A stretch of 64,000 bases of DNA from an uncultured Flavobacterium sp. (GCA_943912855.1 CALTVC010000001.1:496001-560000); one strand, 5' to 3'; counted from the first letter of the stretch, positions 1 through 10,000 are shown. Numbers and translations: made by a program. Notes: generated from the letters alone by a model not told the origin.

Positions 1-1
1 T

Positions 2-586
2 GAAGCTGCCGCCAAATATTCTAAAAAAATAAACGACGGCGCGGGGCGCATGGCAGCCCTTATAACCGGAATTTTAAAGTATAGCCAGCTTTCGGCACTG
101 GAACAGGAACGAGAAGCTATAGACCTGAACCAGATTGTAGCCGAAGTTAGGGACGACTACGAACTTTTACTCACCGAAAAGAACATACTTTTTACAACCG
201 GTAAACTCCCGGTAATTACCGGAATCCGTACACAAATAATACAGTTGTTTGCAAATCTGGTAAGCAACGCCATAAAATTTAGTGGGGTTTTCCCGGAAAT
301 AAGCATCCAAACGGAGCCAATATCCCAAAAAGAATTGACCGACGATGAAACGCTTTCAAGCGAATTGGAATACGTAAAAATCATTGTTTCAGATAATGGT
401 GAAGGTTTTGACCAGCAATATGCAGAGCAGGTATTTAAAATTTTTAAACGCCTTACCACCAATCCCGGCACAGGCATAGGGCTGGCATTGTGTAAAAAAA
501 TCGTAGAAAATCATCAGGGTAGCATTAGCGTAAAAAGTGCCTCGGGCAGGGGTACAGCGTTTAGCATTTTTCTACCTACGGCGTAA
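2..586 (+). CDS. Sensor histidine kinase, C-terminal part (5' truncated by window)
   Basis: The frame is open from base 2, so this is the tail of a larger gene. What remains is the end of the dimerisation helix region (AALITGILKYSQLS) followed by a complete HATPase domain: N box with NLVSNAIKFSG, G1 box DNGEGFD, F box VFKIFKRL and G2 box GTGIGLALCKKIVENHQG. This order is that of a two-component sensor kinase that autophosphorylates on a His upstream of the window. It ends in a plain C-terminus without a receiver domain. The sensor input and partner regulator cannot be seen. An internal ATG at 50 is not a plausible start because it would cut the helix. Confidence 0.9.
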   Translation, partial: EAAAKYSKKINDGAGRMAALITGILKYSQLSALEQEREAIDLNQIVAEVRDDYELLLTEKNILFTTGKLPVITGIRTQIIQLFANLVSNAIKFSGVFPEISIQTEPISQKELTDDETLSSELEYVKIIVSDNGEGFDQQYAEQVFKIFKRLTTNPGTGIGLALCKKIVENHQGSISVKSASGRGTAFSIFLPTA

Positions 587-650
587 AATCATAAGGGATA
601 AGGGTAATTATTTGTATCTTACGTGCCCAAACATCTTACACCTTACCTCA

Positions 651-1580
651 ATGAAGAAAATTGCTTTTCTGCTTGTTGCCTGCTTGTATTCCTTACTAGC
701 TACCGCACAGGATTACAAAACCTTAACTTATTTTGTAAACGACAGCACCAAGCTTCAGCTTGATTTGTTTTTACCCAAACCTGCCGGCAAAAAACAAAAA
801 GCAAAACAAAAAACGCCGCTACTACTTCACGTACATGGTGGAGGTTTTTCGGGTGGTACCCGCGAATGGGGCCATAACCTGTGCCGTGAGGCCACAAAAA
901 ACGGTTATGCCGCAGCCAGCATAAGCTATACCCTATACATGAAGGGAAAGAAGTTTAGTTGCGACGGCATCCTTACAGAAAAGGTAAAGGCATTTCAGAT
1001 AGCAACGAACCAATTATGGCAGGCAACGCTTTTCTTTATTAAAAACAGCGAGGCTTATAACATAGACACAAACAAGATATTTATATCGGGTAGTAGTGCC
1101 GGTGCCGAAACCGTACTTCATGCCGCATACTGGGACCGTTCTTTAATGAATATGTACCCTACACAGTTGCCTAACAACTTTAAATATGCAGGAGTAATAT
1201 CAGGCTCTGGCGCTATAATGGATCTTAACCTTATAACCATCCCTAAACTTGTTCCTATGATGCTGTTTCACGGCAGCTGCGACCCTACCGTGCCATACGC
1301 CACGGCAGCACACCACCTATGCCCTACTAACAGCAGCGGATGGCTTATGCTATTTGGGTCATACTCAATTTACGAAAAAGTAAAAGCACTACATGGCTCG
1401 GTACACCTGTACACGTACTGCAATGGCGGACACGAGTACAGTGATGAGCTCTTTAACAAACAGCCAGGCAAAACCATCGAGTTTATGCAATCAGTACTTG
1501 CCGGAGAAAAAATACAGCAACACACTATTATAAGCACAGGAAAAACCTGCCAAAGGGATAATTACAATTTCTGCGACTAA
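651..1580 (+). CDS. Exported alpha/beta hydrolase (esterase/lipase family)
   Basis: A 309-residue protein starting MKKIAFLLVACLYSLLATAQ, a clear signal peptide; an in-frame start at 537 would overlap the kinase gene and bury the signal, so 651 is chosen. The alpha/beta hydrolase signs are an HGGG oxyanion motif near residue 62, the nucleophile elbow GSSAG with Ser about 149, an Asp in HGSCDPTVPY and a late His in GGHEY. This is the arrangement of periplasmic or secreted carboxylesterases of the BD-FAE/acetyl-xylan-esterase-like type. The substrate cannot be told. It follows the kinase by 64 bases and is closed by a strong hairpin at 1612-1657, so it may be its own transcript. Confidence 0.82.
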   Translation: MKKIAFLLVACLYSLLATAQDYKTLTYFVNDSTKLQLDLFLPKPAGKKQKAKQKTPLLLHVHGGGFSGGTREWGHNLCREATKNGYAAASISYTLYMKGKKFSCDGILTEKVKAFQIATNQLWQATLFFIKNSEAYNIDTNKIFISGSSAGAETVLHAAYWDRSLMNMYPTQLPNNFKYAGVISGSGAIMDLNLITIPKLVPMMLFHGSCDPTVPYATAAHHLCPTNSSGWLMLFGSYSIYEKVKALHGSVHLYTYCNGGHEYSDELFNKQPGKTIEFMQSVLAGEKIQQHTIISTGKTCQRDNYNFCD

Positions 1581-1611
1581 AAAACACTACTGATAATAAA
1601 CAAGTTAATCG

Positions 1612-1677
1612 TTCCAATGTTAAGTTTTTACTGGTTTTGTAAGACTTAACATTGGAATTCTTATTTTTATTTTTTTG
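1612..1677 (+). terminator. 14-bp perfect inverted repeat with T-rich tail
   Basis: TTCCAATGTTAAGT (1612-1625) pairs perfectly with ACTTAACATTGGAA (1644-1657) across an 18-base loop and is followed by a T-rich stretch to 1677. It lies 31 bases after the esterase stop and probably terminates that gene. Confidence 0.65.
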
Positions 1678-1682
1678 AATGT

Positions 1683-1690
1683 TAATTTTG
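1683..1690 (+). promoter_or_regulatory. Promoter -7 element TAATTTTG
   Basis: Exact match to the Bacteroidota -7 consensus TAnnTTTG, 36 bases before the ATG at 1727. No convincing -33 TTG at the usual spacing. Confidence 0.5.
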
Positions 1691-1726
1691 CGTTACTAAA
1701 ATGTAAATTAAATATCCGCCGTTGTT

Positions 1727-2125
1727 ATGAGTCAAGAACAAAGAGTTGTAGCGTATTCTGTTACAGAAAAAACCAAGTCGAAAAAAGGAAAGAAATCTAC
1801 TAAAGAGGTTTCAAAAATCGGTCTGTTCCATGTGTGGTCAGCTACAGGAAAAGGTAACAAGAAGTTTACCGGACTTGTAGAAGATGCCCAAACCGGATTG
1901 CTTGTTGAAGTAAACTACAAGAACATTCGTTTTTTAAGCGAGCTTGAAGTGGAAGAACTTACAGGTGCAGCCATTACCGAAGCCGAGAACCTGCTTGAAG
2001 AAATTGTAACGGCAACACAAACTGAAGCCGAAACAACAGAAACACCTCAACCCGAAGAAACTACCGAAGCTGTAACCAACGAAACTATAGCCGAGGCAAA
2101 ACCGAAACGCGGAAGGAAAGCCTAA
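1727..2125 (+). CDS. Conserved-looking hypothetical protein, basic ends, acidic Thr/Glu-rich linker
   Basis: A 132-residue soluble protein I do not recognise. Residues 1-35 are Lys-rich (KTKSKKGKKSTKE), residues 36-80 look like a small folded unit (IGLFHVWSATGKGNKKFTGL and a later VEVNYKNIRFL segment), and residues 85-125 are a Glu/Thr-rich, probably disordered stretch ending in the basic tail PKRGRKA. There is no signal peptide or membrane segment. It has its own promoter element and a strong terminator, so it is a single-gene unit. The basic tail would suit nucleic-acid or ribosome contact, but that is only a guess. Confidence 0.7.
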   Translation: MSQEQRVVAYSVTEKTKSKKGKKSTKEVSKIGLFHVWSATGKGNKKFTGLVEDAQTGLLVEVNYKNIRFLSELEVEELTGAAITEAENLLEEIVTATQTEAETTETPQPEETTEAVTNETIAEAKPKRGRKA

Positions 2126-2160
2126 AAACACTAAACTACTCATAACACTACTTTGCAATT

Positions 2161-2193
2161 CATCCCCTGTTTTTAAGCAGGGGATGTTTTTTT
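2161..2193 (+). terminator. Rho-independent terminator
   Basis: CATCCCCTG (2161-2169) pairs with CAGGGGATG (2178-2186), then a run of seven T. Sits 35 bases after the hypothetical gene. Confidence 0.88.
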
Positions 2194-2258
2194 AAAAGCG
2201 TTTTCTTACACAGAGGCAGTTAAATACGTTAAAATTATTATAATAATAACAAAACCTC

Positions 2259-2266
2259 TATATTTG
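2259..2266 (+). promoter_or_regulatory. Promoter -7 element TATATTTG
   Basis: Exact TAnnTTTG match 31 bases before the permease ATG; the preceding region is AT-rich without a clear -33 TTG. Confidence 0.5.
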
Positions 2267-2297
2267 GACATTCTTATACAACACTAAACTACTATTT

Positions 2298-3779
2298 ATG
2301 TCTATTTGGAGAAGGAAACCCTTAACCCAGTTGCTTGCAGAAGCATCTGAATCGGAGAAAGGATTAAAACGAACGTTAACCGCCTGGTCGTTAGTGGCAC
2401 TGGGCATAGGCGCCATTATAGGGGCAGGTCTTTTTGTACGTACCGCAACTGCGGCAGCACAAAACGCCGGGCCTTCGGTAACTTTTGGTTTTATCATAGC
2501 GGCTATAGGCTGTGCACTTGCAGGGCTTTGCTATGCAGAACTTTCTTCATCAATTCCTATTTCGGGTAGTGCATATACCTATACCTATGCTACCATGGGT
2601 GAATTTCTTGCCTGGATCATCGGGTGGGATCTTATCCTGGAATACGCCGTAGGAGCTGCAACTGTGGGCATTGCATGGAGCGAGTACCTCAACAACCTCC
2701 TGGTCAACGTACTCCATATGAACCCGATACCTTACGAGTGGTGTCATTCGCCATTCCAGACTTCGCCAGATGGCGTAAGTGGGCTTATTAACCTTCCTGC
2801 ACTTGGTATAGTAGCTGCTATAAGCCTTCTGCTTATAAAAGGTACTCAGGAATCGGCTTTTGTAAACGGACTTATTGTATTGGTTAAAGTTACCATTGTA
2901 ATACTAATCATAGTAATAGGCTGGCAGTTTATTAACCCGGTTAACCATGAAAATTATGTACCTGCTACAAGCACTTACATAGACGAGGCGGGACTACCAC
3001 ACAACTTTGGTGGTGTAATGGGAATACTCGGTGCTGCCGGTACGGTATTCTTTGCCTTCATAGGCTTTGACGCTGTTAGTACTGCCGCACAGGAAACCAA
3101 AAATCCTAAAACGGCTATGCCGATAGGTATTCTTGGTTCGCTTGCCGTATGTACCGTACTTTATATTTTATTTGCGCATGTACTTACAGGTGTTGCTACA
3201 CTTGAAGATTTCCGTACTACAGGTAAAGAAGCTTCTGTAGCATTTGCCATAAACAAATATATGATTGGTTACGAATGGCTTGGTCAGTTTGTAACGGTAG
3301 CGATTCTATTCGGTTTTTCATCGGTAATTCTTGTAATGCTACTGGGTCAGAGCCGTGTATTCTACGCTATGGGTAAAGATGGTTTACTACCAAAATACTT
3401 TGGCGACCTACACCCTAAATTCCAGACTCCTTATAAAGCAAACCTTGTAATCCTGCTTATCGTTGGTTTATTTGCTGCATTTGTACCTGGCGATGTAGTA
3501 GGAGATATGACCAGCATAGGTACGCTGTTTGCATTTATCCTGGTATGTATTTCGGTTATTGTACTGCGTAAGAGAGAACCAAATATGGTACGTGAGTTTA
3601 AAACTCCGTTTGTACCAACTGTGCCTATATTAGGCGTAATAGTATGCCTTGCCATGATTTACGGCCTTGGATGGGCTAACTGGCTAAGGCTTATAGGATG
3701 GATGGCATTAGGCTTTATATTCTATTTTGGTTACAGTAAAAAGCATAGTAAGTTGGGCAAGGAAGAAAACCCTTCTTAA
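2298..3779 (+). CDS. APC-superfamily amino acid permease (cationic amino acid transporter-like)
   Basis: A 493-residue inner-membrane transporter with about 12 hydrophobic segments. The N-terminal helix carries the APC fold signature GIGAIIGAGLFV (residues about 36-47), followed by the conserved SGSAYTYTYATMGEFLAW region and later GFDAVSTAAQETKNPK, all typical of the YfnA/CAT branch. Such proteins import amino acids by proton symport or exchange. The specific substrate cannot be read from sequence. It has a -7 element upstream and a terminator downstream at 3804, so it is monocistronic. Length and start agree with the family. Confidence 0.9.
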   Translation: MSIWRRKPLTQLLAEASESEKGLKRTLTAWSLVALGIGAIIGAGLFVRTATAAAQNAGPSVTFGFIIAAIGCALAGLCYAELSSSIPISGSAYTYTYATMGEFLAWIIGWDLILEYAVGAATVGIAWSEYLNNLLVNVLHMNPIPYEWCHSPFQTSPDGVSGLINLPALGIVAAISLLLIKGTQESAFVNGLIVLVKVTIVILIIVIGWQFINPVNHENYVPATSTYIDEAGLPHNFGGVMGILGAAGTVFFAFIGFDAVSTAAQETKNPKTAMPIGILGSLAVCTVLYILFAHVLTGVATLEDFRTTGKEASVAFAINKYMIGYEWLGQFVTVAILFGFSSVILVMLLGQSRVFYAMGKDGLLPKYFGDLHPKFQTPYKANLVILLIVGLFAAFVPGDVVGDMTSIGTLFAFILVCISVIVLRKREPNMVREFKTPFVPTVPILGVIVCLAMIYGLGWANWLRLIGWMALGFIFYFGYSKKHSKLGKEENPS

Positions 3780-3803
3780 AACAACAAACACATATTTTAC
3801 GAT

Positions 3804-3836
3804 AAATCCCGGGGCTAGTGCTTCGGGATTTTTTTA
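3804..3836 (+). terminator. Rho-independent terminator of the permease gene
   Basis: AAATCCCG (3804-3811) pairs perfectly with CGGGATTT (3824-3831), followed by T residues. It ends only 13 bases before the next ATG, so the next gene's promoter must overlap it. Confidence 0.82.
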
Positions 3837-3848
3837 TGATATTTGCGT

Positions 3849-4418
3849 ATGGAAAAGAAGGAACTGCGTCAAAAATACAAAGCCCTGCGTGCTGCGCTTA
3901 CAGCAGATGAAATAGCTGACAAAAGCGTAGCCATAGCTAACAACCTGTTGCAACTAAACGTTTGGGATAAAACGTATTTCCACCTGTTCCTTACCATGGA
4001 AAACCAAAAGGAAGTACAAACCGACCTCATTCAGCATATACTATGGGGGCGCGATAAAGAAATAATCGTTTCTAAATCAGATTTTGAAAACTGCATCCTG
4101 GAGCACTATCTGCTCACAGAAAGCACACGCCTAGCACTGAATGCTTATGGCATACCCGAACCTATAGACGGCATAGAAGTATCTGCCAAGAAACTAGATG
4201 TGGTTTTTGTACCGCTATTAGCTTTTGACGAAAAAGGACATCGTGTGGGTTACGGTAAAGGATTTTACGACCGCTTTTTAGCCGAATGCAAGCCCGATGT
4301 AGTAAAAATAGGATTATCATTCTTCGAGGCTGAAACAAACGAAATACCCCATAACGATACAGACATACCGCTGGACTACTGTATTACCCCGAAAGAATTG
4401 TGTCATTTTAAGACCTGA
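3849..4418 (+). CDS. 5-formyltetrahydrofolate cyclo-ligase
   Basis: A 189-residue cytosolic enzyme that converts 5-formyl-THF plus ATP to 5,10-methenyl-THF. Family signs are the N-terminal KKELRQKYKALRA, the central segment VVFVPLLAFDEKGHRVGYG and GKGFYDRFL, which form the ATP/folate site, and the C-terminal IPHNDTDIPLDYCIT. An in-frame TTG at 3843 is a poorer start than the ATG at 3849. A one-mismatch -7 element (GATATTTG, 3838-3845) ends three bases before the ATG, which would give a leaderless mRNA. Converges with lspA. Confidence 0.92.
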   Translation: MEKKELRQKYKALRAALTADEIADKSVAIANNLLQLNVWDKTYFHLFLTMENQKEVQTDLIQHILWGRDKEIIVSKSDFENCILEHYLLTESTRLALNAYGIPEPIDGIEVSAKKLDVVFVPLLAFDEKGHRVGYGKGFYDRFLAECKPDVVKIGLSFFEAETNEIPHNDTDIPLDYCITPKELCHFKT

Positions 4419-4463
4419 ACGAGTAAGCCCTTCTGAAATCTAAATTCTGAAATCTGAAATGGA

Positions 4464-5039
4464 TTACTCTTTAGGGAACGCCTTTTTATTGAATACAATC
4501 AGTATGCCCACACCTACAGAAATGGCAGCATCGGCAACGTTAAAAATAGCATTGAAGAAAATAGTTTCGCCCTGATCATTTTGCAGGATTGGGAAATAGA
4601 ACATGTCTACTACCCTGCCCTCAAACCATTTACCATAATGGTTCACGGTATCGAAAACCGCGACTTTATTAGGCAGGCTGTGATCAAAGATAACACCGTA
4701 GAAAACTGAGTCGATAATATTACCAAAAGCCCCTGCAAGTATCAGGGCAATAGATGTTATAAGGTAAGGCGATGCTTTTTTCTTTACAGAATCTGCCAGC
4801 CACCAGCCTATACCACCAACCGCGGCAATACGGAAAATGGTAAGGGTAAGTTTACCACCCAGCCATGTAGGGATTTTAGTACCCCATGCCATGCCTTCAT
4901 TTTCTATGAATTCTATGTAAAACCAACTAAAAACTTCGGTATGCTCACGAAGCGAAAAATGGGTTTTGATATATATTTTAGAAATCTGGTCTACCAGTAA
5001 AACAATTATGGCAATCAGGTATGCTTTCTTTAACGACAT
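4464..5039 (-). CDS. lspA: Lipoprotein signal peptidase II
   Basis: A 191-residue four-helix inner-membrane aspartyl protease that removes signal peptides from prolipoproteins after diacylglyceryl transfer. Visible motifs are VDQISK, the ENEGMAWG loop, the first catalytic Asp in AGAFGNIIDS and the second in FNVADAAISVG. The residue after the first Asp is Ser rather than the Arg common in proteobacteria. A hydrophilic insert of about 25 residues (around GRVVDMFYFPILQNDQGE) makes it longer than the E. coli enzyme, as I recall for this phylum. The substrates are abundant here, with several lipobox proteins in this window. Confidence 0.95.
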   Translation of the reverse strand: MSLKKAYLIAIIVLLVDQISKIYIKTHFSLREHTEVFSWFYIEFIENEGMAWGTKIPTWLGGKLTLTIFRIAAVGGIGWWLADSVKKKASPYLITSIALILAGAFGNIIDSVFYGVIFDHSLPNKVAVFDTVNHYGKWFEGRVVDMFYFPILQNDQGETIFFNAIFNVADAAISVGVGILIVFNKKAFPKE

Positions 5040-5058
5040 TATCTCAAATTTTCAAGCG

Positions 5059-5066
5059 CAAAATTA
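5059..5066 (-). promoter_or_regulatory. Promoter -7 element for lspA
   Basis: On the minus strand this reads TAATTTTG, an exact TAnnTTTG match 19 bases before the lspA ATG. Confidence 0.5.
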
Positions 5067-5237
5067 AATTAATTTCTCAAACTAAAAGCTTTAACGACAC
5101 ATCTTCATAAATGTTTTAATAAAATATATTAATTCGTTTGTACTTCACTACCATCTAAAAATCTAATTCTCCAAAAATCCAACAGGCTATTCTTCATTGC
5201 TTCAAACAAAAACATTAACAAAAATTTAACTTCGATT

Positions 5238-5268
5238 TAGTTCGGAACAAACCGAACCAAACGAACTA
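5238..5268 (+). promoter_or_regulatory. Nested palindromic operator, probably for the GbsR-like regulator
   Basis: TAGTTCG (5238-5244) and CGAACTA (5262-5268) form an outer perfect inverted repeat. GTTCGG (5240-5245) and CCGAAC (5252-5257) form an inner one sharing the left arm. The site occupies the -33 region of the promoter whose -7 element TACCTTTG is at 5274-5281, so bound protein would block transcription of the regulator and the RND genes. Confidence 0.6.
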
Positions 5269-5273
5269 ATATA

Positions 5274-5281
5274 TACCTTTG
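5274..5281 (+). promoter_or_regulatory. Promoter -7 element of the efflux operon
   Basis: TACCTTTG matches TAnnTTTG exactly and lies 25 bases before the regulator ATG at 5307, just downstream of the inverted repeats. Confidence 0.6.
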
Positions 5282-5306
5282 CCCCGAATTTTTATAATAG
5301 CAGGTA

Positions 5307-5795
5307 ATGGAAGATGTAAGCAAGCAACGCGAAGAACTCATAGAGCTGTTCGGTATCCACTTCGAAAACATAGGGCATTTGCCTCCTTTGGGTTCTCGTA
5401 TACTGTCTACGCTCATCCTGGATTCGTGTACAAGGCCCTACACCTTTGAAGACCTTGTGGAGCAAATGGGCGCCAGTAAGAGTTCGATTTCCACAAATCT
5501 GAACTTACTGCTTAAAATGGGAAAGATTACCTATTACACACTTCCGGGCGACCGTAAAAAATACTACCGCCCGTCGGCATTTAGCGAAAGGTTTGATAAT
5601 TACCTCAAAATGATAGCCTTTGAAAAGGAAATCATGGAAAAGATGCTGGATTACCGCAGAAAGACCGTAACCTGTCAGGCAGAGAAATTTGAGCTTGAAA
5701 AGTCACTGGCATACAAAGAACACATCCTGGAAATGGAAGCCCTGCTAAACAAAACCATAGAAAAGTTCAGAAAAATAGAAAAAGAAGGCAAATAA
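5307..5795 (+). CDS. GbsR/MarR-family transcriptional regulator of the efflux operon
   Basis: A 162-residue cytosolic protein with a winged helix-turn-helix at residues about 25-95 (FEDLVEQMGASKSSISTNLN as recognition unit, then the wing GDRKKYYRPS) and a long C-terminal helix (residues 100-160, charged, coiled-coil-like) for dimerisation. This is the GbsR/MarR layout. It is the first gene of the cluster, with the membrane fusion gene 59 bases downstream and the RND pump behind it. Local autoregulation through the palindrome at 5238-5268 is likely. The ligand is unknown and is probably a pump substrate. Confidence 0.88.
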   Translation: MEDVSKQREELIELFGIHFENIGHLPPLGSRILSTLILDSCTRPYTFEDLVEQMGASKSSISTNLNLLLKMGKITYYTLPGDRKKYYRPSAFSERFDNYLKMIAFEKEIMEKMLDYRRKTVTCQAEKFELEKSLAYKEHILEMEALLNKTIEKFRKIEKEGK

Positions 5796-5854
5796 TGCAC
5801 ACACATCATCTATATATACCTATACAAACCATTAATTACACACTTAAAATCATC

Positions 5855-7015
5855 ATGAAAAGAAGATCAGCAATCGGTGCTTTAGCCGCCATTATAATGC
5901 TATCGGCCTGTGGTAAAAAAGAAGAACAGGCTCCGCAACAAGCCGGTCCTATGCCTTTCCCCGTGCAAACCGTAACCCGTGAGGATGCTACCGTATACGA
6001 CGAATATCCGGCAAACCTGGAAGGACGCCAAAACGTAGAAATACGTTCTAAAGTAACCGGTTTCATTACCCAGATATTAGTAGACGAAGGACAGGAAGTA
6101 CGCAAAGGACAGACACTATTTAAGATAGAAACCCAAACCCTGAACCAGGATGCTGCATCGGCTAAAGCCAAAGTAGCAGCCGCACAGGTAGAGGTTAACC
6201 GTCTTAAACCACTTGTAGACCGTAAAATTATCAGTGCTGTACAGCTTGAAACTGCTGAAGCTAACCTGGCATCGGCCAAAGCTGCATACAGCAGTATTGC
6301 CGCTAACATAGGTTTTGGTACCATAACCTCTCCGGCAGATGGTGTAATAGGCGGACTTCCGTTTAAAGTAGGCGCCCTTGTAAGCCCTACTACAACAGAC
6401 CCTCTTACCACGGTAAGCGACAGCCGTGTAATACGTGCGTACTTTAGTATGAACGAAACACAGGTAATAGACTTTGCCAAGGCATTTAACGGTGCTACAC
6501 TGCAGCAAAAACTTAAAACGGTTCCTGCTGTAAGCCTGATTCTGGCTAACGGTGCAGAATATGACGTTAAAGGTAAACTGGAAACCGTAAACGGACTTGC
6601 CAATGCTACAACCGGTACTACACAGTTCCGTGCTGAGTTTAACAACCCACAGGCAGTACTAAGGAGTGGCGGAAAAGGTACCGTACGCATACCTGTACTA
6701 CACAAAAATGTTATAGAAGTACCACAAAACGCGGTGTTTGATATGCAGGGCAAACAAATGCTTTATGTAGTAAACAAAGACAATACCGTAAAGAGCAAAA
6801 TACTTACCATAGCTACAACTTCGGGTAAAAACTTTATAGTAACCGATGGTATAGAAGCAGGCGAAACCATAGTAGTAGAAGGTGCAAGCAAACTGAAAGA
6901 CGGTATGCCTATACAACCTCAGCCTGTAAAACAAGAGGCTCCTGCACAAGAAGGCGCTACTAAGCAAGACACCGCAGCAGCTCCGCAATCTACATCATCT
7001 CAAGCCAAAAAATAA
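5855..7015 (+). CDS. RND efflux periplasmic adaptor (membrane fusion protein)
   Basis: A 386-residue lipoprotein: signal peptide with lipobox LSAC, Cys19. It shows the lipoyl/hairpin organisation of AcrA/MexA-type adaptors, including EIRSKVTGFITQILVDEGQE and VRKGQTLFKIE (barrel-sandwich half), a coiled-coil hairpin at about residues 100-150, then the second half GTITSPADGVIGG and beta-barrel and membrane-proximal domains. The tail is a Gln/Ala/Ser-rich low-complexity stretch. The start at 5855 is preferred over 5795 because the lipobox lies correctly. It links the inner-membrane pump to the outer-membrane channel encoded next. Confidence 0.93.
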   Translation: MKRRSAIGALAAIIMLSACGKKEEQAPQQAGPMPFPVQTVTREDATVYDEYPANLEGRQNVEIRSKVTGFITQILVDEGQEVRKGQTLFKIETQTLNQDAASAKAKVAAAQVEVNRLKPLVDRKIISAVQLETAEANLASAKAAYSSIAANIGFGTITSPADGVIGGLPFKVGALVSPTTTDPLTTVSDSRVIRAYFSMNETQVIDFAKAFNGATLQQKLKTVPAVSLILANGAEYDVKGKLETVNGLANATTGTTQFRAEFNNPQAVLRSGGKGTVRIPVLHKNVIEVPQNAVFDMQGKQMLYVVNKDNTVKSKILTIATTSGKNFIVTDGIEAGETIVVEGASKLKDGMPIQPQPVKQEAPAQEGATKQDTAAAPQSTSSQAKK

Positions 7016-7024
7016 AACTAAGCA

Positions 7025-10000
7025 ATGCTAAAAACATTCATAGAAAGGCCGGTACTGAGTACCGTAATTTCGATATTGATAACCATATTGGGTATCCTGG
7101 GGCTTACATCACTGCCCATAGAGCAATACCCTGAAATTGCCCCGCCTACCGTACAGGTAACGGCTACCTACACCGGTGCCAACGCCGAAACGGTACTTAA
7201 CTCGGTTGTGATTCCGTTAGAGGAACAAATAAACGGTGTAGAGGGCATGACTTACATGACCAGTAGCGCCGCTAACGACGGTTCGGCTAACATCAGTGTG
7301 TTCTTTGAACTGGGTGTAGACCCGGATATTGCTGCGGTAAACGTACAAAACCGTGTATCGCGTGCTACGCCGGTGCTTCCACAGGCGGTTATAAACACAG
7401 GTGTTACTACACTTAAAAGTCAAACGAGTTCGCTTATGTTCCTGTCGCTGTATTCGGAGAATCCTGAATACGATGGAACATTTGTACAGAACTATGCCAA
7501 AATTAACCTTGTACCTAAACTACAAAGGGTAAAAGGTGTGGGCCAGGTAAACGTATTTGGTGCCAAGGACTACTCTATGCGTATATGGATAGACCCTGAA
7601 AAAATGGCAAGCTTTAACCTTACCCCTGCCGATATTCAGGCTGCACTACAGGAGCAGAACGTAGAAGCCGCTCCGGGTAAATTTGGTGAAAATGCCGATG
7701 GTATTTACGAATACGTAATTAAGTACAAAGGCCGTCTTAACAAGACCGAACAGTACGAAAAGATAGTAGTGAAAGCTACCGGAAAAGGAAACTTTGTTCA
7801 CCTGGGCGACGTAGCCAAAATAGAACTGGGCGCGTTTAACTACGGTCAGAAGAACTTCGGTATGGGTAAAGACGGTGTGGCGATAGGTATCTTCCAGACA
7901 TCGGGCTCTAACGCTAACGAAATCATTGACGAGGTAAACAAAATCCTTGAAGAGGTAAAACCTACCTTCCCTGAAGGTATAAAATACGTGGTACCGTTTG
8001 ATACCAAGATTTTCCTAGACGCGTCTATAGACAAGGTAATCCATACCCTTGTAGAAGCCTTTATCCTGGTGTTCATTGTGGTATTCCTGTTCCTTCAGGA
8101 TGTACGCAGTACGCTTATTCCGGGTATTGCTGTGCCGGTGGCCATCATTGGTACATTCTTCTTCCTTAACGTGTTTGGTTTCTCTATAAACATGCTTACG
8201 CTTTTCGCGATGATCCTTGCCATTGGTATTGTGGTCGATGACGCGATTGTGGTTGTGGAAGCCGTACACGCCAAGCTCGACGAAGGCGAGCACGACCCTA
8301 AGAAAGCAACCCTGAGTGCCATGAGCGAAATTACAGGCGCTATCGTATCGATAACCCTGGTTATGTCGGCGGTATTTATCCCGGTATCGTTCCTTAACGG
8401 ACCATCTGGGGTATTCTACAAGCAGTTTGCCATTACCCTTGCGGTATCTATCGTGATTTCTGCTGTAAACGCGCTTACACTTTCTCCTGCACTTTGTGCG
8501 CTGTTCCTTAAGCCACACACAGATCATGGCGAACACAAGAAAAAAGGTATTAAAGATCGTTTCTTTACCGCGTTTAACGCCGGTTTCGATTCTATGAACA
8601 ACAAGTACGTTGGTTCACTGAAACGCATGGCAAAACGCAGGTGGACAACAGGTGTAATCCTTGTTGTATTTGTAGGTTTAACGTACTGGTTGTTTACCAC
8701 TACCCCTTCAGGATTTATTCCTAACGAGGACCGTGGTATCATTATGAGCGACATTACGTTGCCACCGGGTACTACCCTTGAAAAAACACAGCTTGCCGTT
8801 AACCAGCTCGATTCCATACTAGCAAATCACCCACTGGTAGAAGCGCGTATGAGCGTGGTAGGTTTCTCGCTGCTTAACCGTGTAAACGGTGGTAGTTACG
8901 CCTTTACCATTATTAAGCTGAAAGACTGGAGTCACCGTAAGGAAAAGAACCAGAGTGTAGATGCCATTGTAGGCGAACTTTTTGCCAAAACCGCAGGGTT
9001 TAAAGATGCACGACTACTGTTCTTCACCCCTCCGAGTGTGAATGGTTTTGGTACTGCCGATGGTTTCGAATTTAAAATTCAGGATACCGGCGATGACGAC
9101 TGGGCTACTGTGAGTAAGGTAAGTAACGAGTTCCTTGCCGAACTGGGCAAGCGTCCTGAAATTCAGTATGCCATGACCAACTTTAACCCGGGCTTCCCAC
9201 AATACCAAATGGATATTAATGTGGAAAGGGCTAAAGACGCGGGTGTTACCGTAAGCAACATATTTAATACCATGCAGGGTTATTATGGTGGATTGTATAC
9301 TACCGACTTTAACCGTTTTGGTAAACAATACCGTGTAATGATACAGGCAGAGGCAGGACAACGTGCCGATGAAAACTCTATCAACAAAATATACGTAAGG
9401 AACGACAAAGGCCAGATGGTAGCCATAAGCCAGTTTGTAAGCTTTAAGAAGATTTACGGACCTGAAGCCGTGGCACGTTTTAACATGCTAAAAGCCGTTA
9501 ACGTAAACGGTAAGAGTAATGCAGGCTACAGTAGTGGTGATGCCATTAAGGCAATCCAGGAAGTGGCTGCTCAGCACTTGCCTAAGACCTACACCTATGA
9601 GTTTAGCGGTATGACCCGTGAAGAAATCATAGCGGGTAACCAGGCCGCGGGCGTATTCCTATTGAGTTTGATATTTGTATACTTCCTGCTAAGTGCGCAG
9701 TACGAAAGTTACATTGTACCACTATCTGTACTGTTATCACTTCCTGTGGGTATAGCAGGTGCCATTGGCTTTGTGAAGCTTGCCGGACTGGAAAACAACA
9801 TTTACTTCCAGGTAGCGCTAATCATGCTTATTGGTCTACTCGCCAAGAACGCCATCCTTATTGTGGAATTTGCTATGCAAAGGCGTAAGCACGGCCTCGG
9901 TCTTGTAGAAGCCGCCATAGAAGGTGCACAGGCACGTTTAAGGCCTATCCTTATGACCTCGTTCGCGTTTATCTTCGGTCTTATGCCACTGGCACTGGCA

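Noticed and set aside
5836..6753. Long minus-strand frame antisense to the RND adaptor gene (305 codons)
   Set aside because: Its product has no recognised domain or signal, and the opposite frame is a well-conserved adaptor with lipobox. Codon bias in GC-balanced genes creates such shadows.
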